From assembly GCA_015520395.1 (NCBI GenBank), contig WAQG01000243.1, forward strand, positions 1 through 5,205: a stretch of 5,205 nucleotides of DNA, in the 5' to 3' direction. The translations under genes and the position numbers were made by a program. The DNA is from Candidatus Geoarchaeota archaeon. Its GTDB lineage: Archaea > Thermoproteota > Thermoprotei > Gearchaeales > WAQG01. The notes below the pieces were generated by a model. The model was not told where the DNA came from and searched no databases. It worked only from the letters and a program-made list of their open reading frames with translations. Of the stretch, positions 1 to 5,173 are shown piece after piece; positions within the stretch are counted from its first letter, which is position 1, and every line of letters starts with the position of its first letter.

Positions 1-102
1 GGCTGGATAGCCTTAATAAAACCCGTTCTTCTCGATGAGGAGTGGGAAAAACTTCTCACCCCTGAGGAATACGAAAAGCTTATTAAACTTAAGAAACGGT
101 AA
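1..102 (+). CDS. C-terminal fragment of an unidentified protein
   Basis: The frame is open from the first base and ends at a TAA at 100-102, giving the last 33 residues of a protein whose start lies left of the window. The tail is charged and probably helical: it begins GWIALIKPVLLDEEW, then has a TPEEYEKL segment, and ends in a lysine-rich KLKKR. I do not recognise the family. Supporting the call, the frame is open without interruption to the window edge and the composition looks protein-like, with Glu/Lys typical of thermophile proteins. Its end overlaps by 14 bp the 3' end of the opposite-strand gene at 89-607. A short pyrimidine-rich stretch follows the stop, but no clear terminator. With so little sequence this could be a chance open frame, but I think it is real. 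Confidence 0.55.
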   Translation, partial: GWIALIKPVLLDEEWEKLLTPEEYEKLIKLKKR

Positions 103-607
103 GCCTCCACTCCCGTCCAAGGAGAAGCCTCCTCTTTCTAGCTGCCTCAAGCCACAGGGCGTAGGCTGCTGAAAGAAGTGTGGCTGCTTCCTCCGGTCTT
201 GAGATCGCCTTGTCACTCTCAACTATAAGTAGCTCTATGAGCGATTTTACAAATTCAAATCTATCTATAGGTATTATTAAGATATTTATCGTGTTATATT
301 CAACATTCTTAGCTATTACAGATTTAGTTTTTGAGATATCAATTGATATTGGAGGCTCACGTTTAGATGTGAAAAGCATATAGAAATAAGAGACTATTGC
401 GGGTATTAGAATGAGTTCTCTCGACCCCTTTAACGCTATTGAGGCGATGGCTATGGCTATTAGAACAACCATTCCCGGGATAGAACTTAGCTTAGTTTTT
501 ATTACCAAGGGATCTATGAAGACTATGTCATAAAGGATCGCCAGCGTCCAAAGGGAGACCCGAAATCTAATAGACCTAAGAAGACCGGCTCTCCACATAA
601 CCTTCAC
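89..607 (-). CDS. Uncharacterised membrane protein with cytoplasmic-like C-terminal domain
   Basis: This 172-residue protein is not one I recognise. The first 16 residues are basic (K2, R6, R11, R14, R16). Hydrophobic segments follow at about 19-35, 43-59 and 63-79, the last two separated by a short KGSRE turn. From about residue 82 the protein is soluble-looking: alternating polar and hydrophobic residues to about 113, probably strands, then a mostly helical region ending in an Arg/Lys-rich ARKRRLLLGREWR. The start taken is GTG at 607; an in-frame ATG at 598 is the alternative. Both lie just downstream of a palindromic TATA box shared with the divergent gene at 664, which fits a short-leader transcript starting near 608. 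Part of the coding region (about 241-350) is much richer in A+T than the rest of the window. The function is unknown; a membrane anchor with a regulatory or scaffold domain is only a guess. Confidence 0.7.
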   Translation of the reverse strand: MKVMWRAGLLRSIRFRVSLWTLAILYDIVFIDPLVIKTKLSSIPGMVVLIAIAIASIALKGSRELILIPAIVSYFYMLFTSKREPPISIDISKTKSVIAKNVEYNTINILIIPIDRFEFVKSLIELLIVESDKAISRPEEAATLLSAAYALWLEAARKRRLLLGREWRLTVS

Positions 608-628
608 GCCTATTATGACCGGACCTAA

Positions 629-640
629 GAAATATATTTG
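629..640. promoter_or_regulatory. Shared bidirectional TATA box between genes at 607 and 664
   Basis: The 8-bp palindrome AATATATT at 631-638 sits in the 56-bp spacer between two divergent genes. Its centre is about 29 bp from the ATG at 664 and about 27 bp from the GTG at 607. In Sulfolobus-type archaea transcription starts about 26 bp from the TATA centre, which predicts near-leaderless messages in both directions. The flank on the rightward side (TAAGA) is a better purine-rich BRE than the leftward one (ACGCA), so rightward transcription may be stronger. This is inferred from spacing and sequence only. Confidence 0.6.
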
Positions 641-663
641 CGTCCGCGTATAGGTTTGAAGGT

Positions 664-1041
664 ATGAGGAGATTTAGGCACCTAAGAAGACGGCTAAACA
701 GGTATTACAGGTGGCTTCAGGACAACCCCACAGTGATTCTCTCCTACATTATAGTGGCAATGGTGATAGTATACGCGGCTGGCTGGGTTAATGTAATCGC
801 TGAGAATGCCCCACCCTACGTCGGCGCCGGAAACATATTTACTAAGTCGACAAACTTCCAAACGCTCATAGAAGCAATCTTCGTGTCGGTAGCCCTGTCT
901 TTTGGAGCTATAAGTACATGGATGCTCTATAACTATACGGTGAAGGGCTATATTAGGGGAAGCCCAACCGCCGCGTTAGGCCTCCCAATAGCCATACTGT
1001 TTATAGCGTTCCTCGTGCTGCTCATAGTCTCCGCAACCTAA
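664..1041 (+). CDS. Small three-helix membrane protein, unknown function
   Basis: This 125-residue protein begins with a strongly basic segment (nine Arg or Lys/His-type residues among the first 16, including RRFRHLRRR) and then has three hydrophobic helices at about 24-45, 67-89 and 104-123. The first loop (46-66) is polar and contains NAPPY; the second holds K94 and R98. By the positive-inside rule the N-terminus and second loop face the cytoplasm and the first loop and C-terminus face outward. There are no catalytic motifs and no cysteines. The size and layout (basic amphipathic N-terminus plus three helices) are those of an accessory subunit rather than an enzyme, but I cannot name the family. 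The ATG at 664 is chosen because it follows the TATA box by the expected distance. The 3' end overlaps carS on the other strand by 20 bp, and a T6 run follows the stop. Confidence 0.75.
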   Translation: MRRFRHLRRRLNRYYRWLQDNPTVILSYIIVAMVIVYAAGWVNVIAENAPPYVGAGNIFTKSTNFQTLIEAIFVSVALSFGAISTWMLYNYTVKGYIRGSPTAALGLPIAILFIAFLVLLIVSAT

Positions 1042-1588
1042 GTTTTTTGCTCAGATAGGCCCAGCAGCTATCATCCCTTCCATTAACTAACTTTGAAAAC
1101 GCCTGGTTCGTCGTCAGATGCGCAATGAATGTTATTATAAGTAGCATTGTCAGAAGAAGGGAGTTAGTCGTCCATTTCTCGACCCCAAAGCCTAATATGT
1201 CAAATAAAATCCCGAAAACGAAGAAGCCCAACTGGTCAAGAACTATCAGACATTCACCAGGCCTAAGACTTAAGCGCCTCTTAACAAAGGAGCCAATAAG
1301 ATCCCCTATCATAGAGCCAGCTGAAAGCACTAGTGGTTCTAGAGGGCTAAACACCCCAGGTACCAGAACCGACATAATAAAGCCTGAGAGAAGTCCGGCA
1401 GCTATTCCTGAGGCTAGGCCCTCCCAGCTCTTATGGCTGCCTAAGATAGGTCTTCCATCTATAAAGTTAGCCCCGAAATCCACCCTGTGAAGCTTTATGC
1501 CTACTGAGTTCATGATCTTAGCCACGACGGGCGGCGTTCCGTTGCTTATATACATGACAACCACAGCTGCTATGAGCTCCGCAACCAC
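1022..1588 (-). CDS. carS: CDP-archaeol synthase (CTP:archaeol cytidylyltransferase)
   Basis: CarS transfers CMP from CTP to 2,3-di-O-geranylgeranylglyceryl phosphate, giving the CDP-activated lipid used for polar head-group attachment; it is an integral membrane, Mg-dependent enzyme. This 188-residue protein shows the family layout: an N-terminal helix (about 2-14), a DFGANFIDGRPILGSHKSWEG block (37-57) that carries the family's G-x-x-K-[TS]-W-x-G motif (K53, W55), a glycine-rich helix, then GDLIGSFVKRR (95-105) and LDQL (117-120) with the conserved aspartates D96 and D118, and two more hydrophobic segments ending near 156. The usual C-terminus (H-L-x-T-N ... W) is reached at W176, after which about 12 basic residues extend the protein into the overlap with the convergent gene. 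The start is GTG at 1588, inside the end of the RecA-like ATPase gene (19-bp overlap), with GGTG about 7 bases upstream as a possible ribosome site. Co-transcription with the ATPase is likely. Confidence 0.93.
   Translation of the reverse strand: MVAELIAAVVVMYISNGTPPVVAKIMNSVGIKLHRVDFGANFIDGRPILGSHKSWEGLASGIAAGLLSGFIMSVLVPGVFSPLEPLVLSAGSMIGDLIGSFVKRRLSLRPGECLIVLDQLGFFVFGILFDILGFGVEKWTTNSLLLTMLLIITFIAHLTTNQAFSKLVNGRDDSCWAYLSKKLRLRRL
1042..1048 (+). terminator. Possible U-tract terminator after the 125-residue membrane protein gene
   Basis: Six T residues (1043-1048) start one base after the TAA stop at 1039-1041. Archaeal RNA polymerase often terminates at U-rich tracts without a hairpin, so this position fits. 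The same bases read on the other strand as two AAA lysine codons near the end of carS, so the run could simply reflect that coding need. I see no stem-loop in front of it. Confidence 0.35.
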
Positions 1589-2160
1589 GGGCCAACACCC
1601 GCCGCCACTCTAAACTCCAGGCTAACCACATCGCCTTCTAACAGCTGCACCACCCCACTAATGTTTCCATTTTCTATCGAGAACACCTTGATGATGTTGT
1701 CGGACCAGTAAGCCAGGTGGCCCGGCGGACCTCCACCACGTCCCGGCAACGCTGAAACTATGACCGAGAAGCCCCTATCAGTGAGCATCCTTAGGAGACT
1801 CATAGCCCCTAAAGTAGCTCTCCAAGTTCTTCTCAGGCTCGTTGTACTTAAGAGTTGGAGGTCTGAGAGCGAATCCACAACTAGGGCCTCTTTGCTGGCG
1901 GCGCCTCTACTGAGCAGATTGACAGCAAGCATTATGACATCCTCTAACTCCTGGGTTAAGATAAGGCTGATTTTTTCACGCCAGCCTTTAGCAAGCGCGA
2001 ATACGAGTCCTGGGCCCGTAAATACGTAGTGTGTTTTGACGCTTGGTGACGCAAGTATGGATGTTAGGATAAGGGCGGTTTTTCCGGAAGCCTTCTCACC
2101 ATACACCAGCGTTAGGAGGCCCGGCCTGTTAATGAGGGAACCGATTTTGGTTGGCTGCAT
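1570..2160 (-). CDS. Short RecA/RadB-like P-loop ATPase
   Basis: The 196-residue protein is a bare RecA-fold core related to RadB and archaeal RadA paralogues, without the helix-hairpin-helix N-terminal domain of RadA. The Walker A motif is GEKASGKT (21-28; K27, T28). Walker B is ALVVDSLSDL with D96. Near the C-terminus GGGPPGHLAYWSDNIIKV resembles the L2/final-strand region of RadB proteins. The stretch THYVFTGPG (about 43-51) stands where RecA-family members usually carry D-T-E-G, so the catalytic glutamate seems absent. The likely role is DNA- or partner-protein binding controlled by ATP; the exact task is unknown. ATG at 2160 is preferred: it lies about 31 bp from the TATA box centred near 2191. 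A longer in-frame reading from TTG at 2202 adds 14 residues but would start upstream of that TATA box. The gene overlaps carS by 19 bp and diverges from the polynucleotide kinase. Confidence 0.85.
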   Translation of the reverse strand: MQPTKIGSLINRPGLLTLVYGEKASGKTALILTSILASPSVKTHYVFTGPGLVFALAKGWREKISLILTQELEDVIMLAVNLLSRGAASKEALVVDSLSDLQLLSTTSLRRTWRATLGAMSLLRMLTDRGFSVIVSALPGRGGGPPGHLAYWSDNIIKVFSIENGNISGVVQLLEGDVVSLEFRVAAGVGPWLRSS

Positions 2161-2182
2161 TGCTGGTATAAGGCTTAAAACT

Positions 2183-2197
2183 AAACGATATATAGTT
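2183..2197. promoter_or_regulatory. Shared TATA box between RecA-like ATPase and polynucleotide kinase genes
   Basis: The core ATATATA at 2188-2194 lies in the 57-bp spacer between divergent starts. It is about 27 bp from ATG 2218 and about 31 bp from ATG 2160, right for archaeal transcription in both directions. Leftward, the preceding GAAAAC is a good BRE-like element; rightward the flank is CTAAACG, which is also acceptable. A second A/T-rich element (TTAAAA, 2175-2180) could serve rightward transcription instead, giving a leader of about 13 bases before 2218. Sequence-based inference only. Confidence 0.55.
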
Positions 2198-2206
2198 TTC
2201 AATCGT

Positions 2207-2212
2207 AGGTGA
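2207..2212 (+). promoter_or_regulatory. Ribosome binding site that favours ATG 2218 for the kinase
   Basis: AGGTGA matches the anti-Shine-Dalgarno end of archaeal 16S rRNA and ends 5 bases before ATG 2218. It argues against GTG 2209, which lies inside it, and places ATG 2224 at a longer 11-base spacing. If transcription starts from the TATA box at 2188-2194 the message would begin near 2217 and lose this site, so the two signals only agree if an upstream TATA element is used. Confidence 0.5.
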
Positions 2213-2217
2213 GAGAG

Positions 2218-3510
2218 ATGTCGATGATAGAGCGAAGAAAGGTTGAGCTGCGGAAAGGGCAGATTCTCAGGATTGATGGCCCAGCATTCATAAGGGTCTA
2301 TAAAGGACGCCTCAAGATCTTCGGAAAGGAAGTCATACCGAGGGAATACGTAATAATCCCGAGAGCTAAGAGTGGTAGTGTGGAGGCATTAGAAGATACG
2401 GTTGCTGAGTTAAGGATTGGTGAAGGGTCAGCGATAGATGAGCTTAAGGTTTCATTTATCCCTCCGGGTTGGGAGTCGCTAGCCTCTATGGCCAAGCTCT
2501 ATCAGGAGCCCAGGATACTTGTTCTAGGTGGGGTTGACAGTGGGAAGACCGTTCTGTGCACCTATCTTGCCAACGCGTTGGTCGAGGCTGGTCATAAGGT
2601 GGCTGTTATAGATGAGGATGTTGGACAGTCTGAAATAGGGCCGCCGACGACGATCTCGCTTGGGTTGGTGGAGCAGCCTATACCGTCCCTTAAGGAGAGC
2701 GAATTTAAGGACGCGTACTTTGTAGGCTCTACATCTCCGGCTGGGTACTCAGCCAGAATCCTTGCGGGGGTTGAGAAAATGATAAGGAGGGCCAGGGAGC
2801 TAGGCGCAACCTCGATCATACTAAATACCAGCGGCTTTATACATGGGTGGGAGGCTCGGGAAATTAAGCTCGTACTCAGCTCGATACTCTCCCCAAACAT
2901 AATAGTGGCAATCGAGAAGACCCAGGAAATCGAGCACTTCCTTGGCCAGTTCAGACGTGTTTCAGGAGTTGAGGTGGTGCGTCTTCCGGTCGGCTATGTG
3001 CGGGTTAGGGACAGGAGCGAGCGTAAAAGGTTCAGGGAGTCTATGTACAGGAAGTTCATGGAGAATGCTCGAAAGAGGGTTTTCAATAGAAAGGAGGTTG
3101 CGCTCCGCTACTCTATATACGGCTCTGGCGTTGAGGGCAGCGAGGAGCTCTATGAGGCTGCCAGGAAGATGCTGGGTGAGGACAATGTAGAGTATATAGA
3201 GGACGCAGCGGATGGCATGCTTATTGTTGTCCATCACATCCCTAGGGTGAGTGAGGAGGAGGTGGGTAAGAAATTTGCAAAGCTGGTAATAATAAGACAG
3301 GCTGGCACTGAGAGGGGCTTGATCGTGGGGTTGGCGGATTCTTCTGAAAGATTTCTCGGGATAGGCGTCGTTGACAACATTGATTTTAGGAGGGGGAGAA
3401 TAACTATTTGGACGGAAGTGGAAAGGGCGGATATAATATATTTTGGCCAAGTTAGGCTTTCTCTGGAGCGGTGGGAAGAGCAGGGGCGTTTTGACGGATT
3501 TCCTCTCTAA
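2218..3510 (+). CDS. Clp1/GRC3-family polynucleotide 5'-hydroxyl kinase
   Basis: The enzyme transfers the gamma phosphate of a nucleoside triphosphate to 5'-OH ends of RNA (and often DNA); archaeal relatives such as the Pyrococcus horikoshii protein have this activity. In the 430-residue reading an N-terminal beta-rich domain (about 5-80) leads to the kinase core. Walker A is GGVDSGKT (104-111, K110). IDEDVGQSEIGPP (131-143) holds the DxDxGQ signature with D132 and D134. FVGSTSP (168-174) and LNTSGF (202-207) match the family's G-x-T-S-P and D-T-T/S-G-type motifs; Asn stands in the usual first position of the latter. An Arg-rich lid segment lies at about 264-280 (DRSERKRFRESMYRKF). The C-terminal domain (about 290-430) contains GLIVGLADSSERFLGIG and ends in the usual V-x-x-G-x-V-R-L strand. 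Possible jobs are RNA-end healing, tRNA-exon processing or repair. ATG 2218 is chosen by the ribosome site. The gene diverges from the RecA-like ATPase, and its stop overlaps the DUF35 stop. Confidence 0.92.
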   Translation: MSMIERRKVELRKGQILRIDGPAFIRVYKGRLKIFGKEVIPREYVIIPRAKSGSVEALEDTVAELRIGEGSAIDELKVSFIPPGWESLASMAKLYQEPRILVLGGVDSGKTVLCTYLANALVEAGHKVAVIDEDVGQSEIGPPTTISLGLVEQPIPSLKESEFKDAYFVGSTSPAGYSARILAGVEKMIRRARELGATSIILNTSGFIHGWEAREIKLVLSSILSPNIIVAIEKTQEIEHFLGQFRRVSGVEVVRLPVGYVRVRDRSERKRFRESMYRKFMENARKRVFNRKEVALRYSIYGSGVEGSEELYEAARKMLGEDNVEYIEDAADGMLIVVHHIPRVSEEEVGKKFAKLVIIRQAGTERGLIVGLADSSERFLGIGVVDNIDFRRGRITIWTEVERADIIYFGQVRLSLERWEEQGRFDGFPL

Positions 3511-3962
3511 GCCCTCCTCCACCCATACGTAAGGTACCCCTCAGGCTTCCTTTTAACAACGACGAGTTTGATCCTCATCCCGGGCTTCAGCTCTTCAATC
3601 TTCGCATCTATCCAGGCTGTGACATTCACTCCCTCATCCAGCCTGCCCACCGCAACCACATAGTCACTATAGTGGGAGAAACTTTTGGGTTTGACATAGA
3701 TCTTCGTATAAGTAAGCAGTTTGCCTTCCCCGCTGAGCTCCACCCACTCAACCTCGCTTGACCTACATCTTGGACATATGGCCTGTGGTGGAAAATACAT
3801 CTCGCCACATTTCCTACACCTGGTCGCGTAGACTTTGCCCTCCGAAAGCCCTTCAAAGAACCTTTTAACCTGCTCTACACTTATTATATACTTCACACAC
3901 AGCTCTCTTACATCAACCCAAAGCTTATGTCTATACTTCCTATCCTCAACTATGGGAAACAT
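3507..3962 (-). CDS. DUF35 zinc-ribbon/OB-fold acyl-CoA-associated protein
   Basis: DUF35 proteins bind thiolases. In the methanogen acetoacetyl-CoA thiolase/HMG-CoA synthase complex the DUF35 subunit bridges the two enzymes and shapes the shared pantetheine channel. This 151-residue protein has an N-terminal helical region (to about 45), a rubredoxin-like zinc ribbon with CxxC-x10-CxxC cysteines at C49, C52, C63 and C66 around YFPPQAICPRC, then an OB-fold starting at VEWVELSGEGKLLTYTKIYV (about 72-91) and ending in KRKPEGYLTYGW. The N-terminal region is longer than in the minimal HMG-CoA-synthase-linked members. ATG 3962 is preferred over GTG 3971 because GGAGGTG sits 6 bases before it. The gene lies 2 bp after the thiolase stop, so the two are surely co-translated. 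Whether the pair feeds the mevalonate pathway or another acyl-CoA route cannot be settled here. Confidence 0.9.
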   Translation of the reverse strand: MFPIVEDRKYRHKLWVDVRELCVKYIISVEQVKRFFEGLSEGKVYATRCRKCGEMYFPPQAICPRCRSSEVEWVELSGEGKLLTYTKIYVKPKSFSHYSDYVVAVGRLDEGVNVTAWIDAKIEELKPGMRIKLVVVKRKPEGYLTYGWRRA

Positions 3963-3964
3963 AC

Positions 3965-5164
3965 CTACCACCTCCTGGGCTTTTCCAGCGAATACAAAGT
4001 GACGTAGGCATAGTGCCCAGTCCCACCTACATTATGGGCAAGGCCCCTACCAACCTTAACGTCGACCTGCCTACCCTTATCGGCCCTCTGTTGAAGTTGC
4101 TTTGTAATCTCGACCGCCATTGAGACGCCCGTGGCGCCAAGTGGGTGCCCCTTAGCCTTCAAACCCCCATCAACATTCACAGGAATCAAACCGCCCACGT
4201 AGGTCTGCTCCTCCCTCACCAGCTTGACGCCCTCCCCCCTGCCCACAAAGCCCAGATCCTCATACGCCATTATCTCAGCTATGGTAAAGCAGTCATGGAC
4301 AACCGCGACGTCCAGATGCTTCACAACCTCACCCTGACGTATCCCTGCCCTTCTATACGCCATCTCAGCCGCCTTAACGGCCGCTTCTAGGCTGGTGAAA
4401 TCCTCACGCTTACTAAGATTCGAGGTTCCTGATGCGTATCCTACTGCCTCGATCCATACGGGCGTGTCGGTTAACCTCTTAGCAACCTCCTCCGAGGCTA
4501 GGACCACGGCGGCCGCTCCATCGGTTATGGGCGAACAGTCGAAAAGTTTTAGGGGCCATGCTATGTACCTCGACTTCATACAGTCCTCGACTGTTATCTT
4601 GGATTTAAACTGGGCGTAGGGGTTCAGGCTTCCGTAGTAGTGGTTCTTGACAGCCACTCTGCACAGATCCTCCTCGGTTGCACCATACCTCCACATATAT
4701 GCCGTTGCATAAAACGCATAGTAGCCCGGGAAGGTAAGGCCGAAATTCTCAAACTCCCAGAAATAGTTTCCAGCCCTCCCAATGAACTCGACCACAACCT
4801 CCGTCGGAGACTCGTTCATCTTCTCAACCCCTACAACAAGGACTAAATCGGCCGCACCACTCGCCACCATGTTATGCCCTACGTTAAGCGCTGCACTTCC
4901 AGACGCACATGCAGCCTCGACTCTAAGGGTGCCTTTAGGCGTAAGGTCTGCGTATTCCCCAATCACCACGGCTGGAAGCATTTCAGAGCTCCAAAAACCA
5001 ACGTTCGAGACGATGAAGAACTCTATATCATTCTGCCAGACACCTGCGTCCTCCAGTGCCTGTGAGATAGCTTCCCAGGCAAGCTCCGAGATACTCACAT
5101 CAGTGCGTCGCCCAAATCTAGAATTGCCGACACCAACTACCCCAACTGGCCGCTTAGGGATCAT
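3965..5164 (-). CDS. Archaeal SCP-x-type thiolase (probable acetyl-CoA C-acetyltransferase)
   Basis: The enzyme condenses two acetyl-CoA to acetoacetyl-CoA, or cleaves 3-ketoacyl-CoA in reverse. In the 399-residue reading, an N-terminal VGVVGVGNSRFG leads to the nucleophile C86 in EAACASG, the KNHYYGSLNPYAQF segment, LFDCSPITDGAAAV, then H290-D-C292-F-T-I-A-E (HDCF motif), GGLKAKGHPLGATG with H340, and AHNVGGTG near the C-terminus. The classical thiolase CxG motif at the end is replaced by HNVGG, as in SCP-x/SCP2-type enzymes, where the cysteine of HDCF is thought to take the acid-base role. Length is normal for the family. ATG 5164 is chosen because it gives the usual short N-terminus and follows AAGGT; TTG 5188 would add 8 residues, right after an in-frame TAA at 5192-5194. 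It leads the operon with DUF35. HMG-CoA synthase, the usual third partner, is not in the window and could lie to the right. Confidence 0.93.
   Translation of the reverse strand: MIPKRPVGVVGVGNSRFGRRTDVSISELAWEAISQALEDAGVWQNDIEFFIVSNVGFWSSEMLPAVVIGEYADLTPKGTLRVEAACASGSAALNVGHNMVASGAADLVLVVGVEKMNESPTEVVVEFIGRAGNYFWEFENFGLTFPGYYAFYATAYMWRYGATEEDLCRVAVKNHYYGSLNPYAQFKSKITVEDCMKSRYIAWPLKLFDCSPITDGAAAVVLASEEVAKRLTDTPVWIEAVGYASGTSNLSKREDFTSLEAAVKAAEMAYRRAGIRQGEVVKHLDVAVVHDCFTIAEIMAYEDLGFVGRGEGVKLVREEQTYVGGLIPVNVDGGLKAKGHPLGATGVSMAVEITKQLQQRADKGRQVDVKVGRGLAHNVGGTGHYAYVTLYSLEKPRRW
3969..3975 (-). promoter_or_regulatory. Strong ribosome binding site for DUF35 inside the thiolase 3' end
   Basis: GGAGGTG, a 7-base match to the archaeal Shine-Dalgarno consensus, ends 6 bases before ATG 3962. 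The same bases encode the final Arg-Arg-Trp of the thiolase (AGG AGG TGG TAG). The placement fixes the DUF35 start and points to translational coupling within one message. Confidence 0.8.
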
Positions 5165-5168
5165 CAAT

Positions 5169-5173
5169 ACCTT
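5169..5173 (-). promoter_or_regulatory. Weak ribosome binding site supporting thiolase start at 5164
   Basis: AAGGT lies 4 bases before ATG 5164 on the - strand. It is a partial match only, but together with the family's typical N-terminus it favours this start over TTG 5188 and TTG 5167. No TATA box could be judged because the window ends 41 bases upstream. Confidence 0.4.

Noticed and set aside
47..51. A5 run as terminator for the - strand gene ending at 89
   Set aside because: A five-base U tract 38 bases past the stop and within the neighbouring coding frame is too weak to call.
1125..1490. 121-codon open frame on the + strand
   Set aside because: It is antisense to carS, whose family motifs are clear; no promoter or ribosome site was seen.
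1690..1755. Possible C/D box RNA (TGATGA followed about 57 bases later by CTGA)
   Set aside because: There is no terminal stem and no convincing internal C'/D' boxes, and it lies antisense within the ATPase gene; chance matches of such short boxes are common.
2161..2202. TTG 2202 as the start of the RecA-like ATPase
   Set aside because: It would place the start codon upstream of the TATA box at 2188-2194 and add a hydrophobic stretch not typical of RadB-like cores.
2962..3522. 186-codon open frame on the - strand
   Set aside because: It lies antisense to the well-supported kinase; its translation has no recognisable family features and it has no upstream signals.
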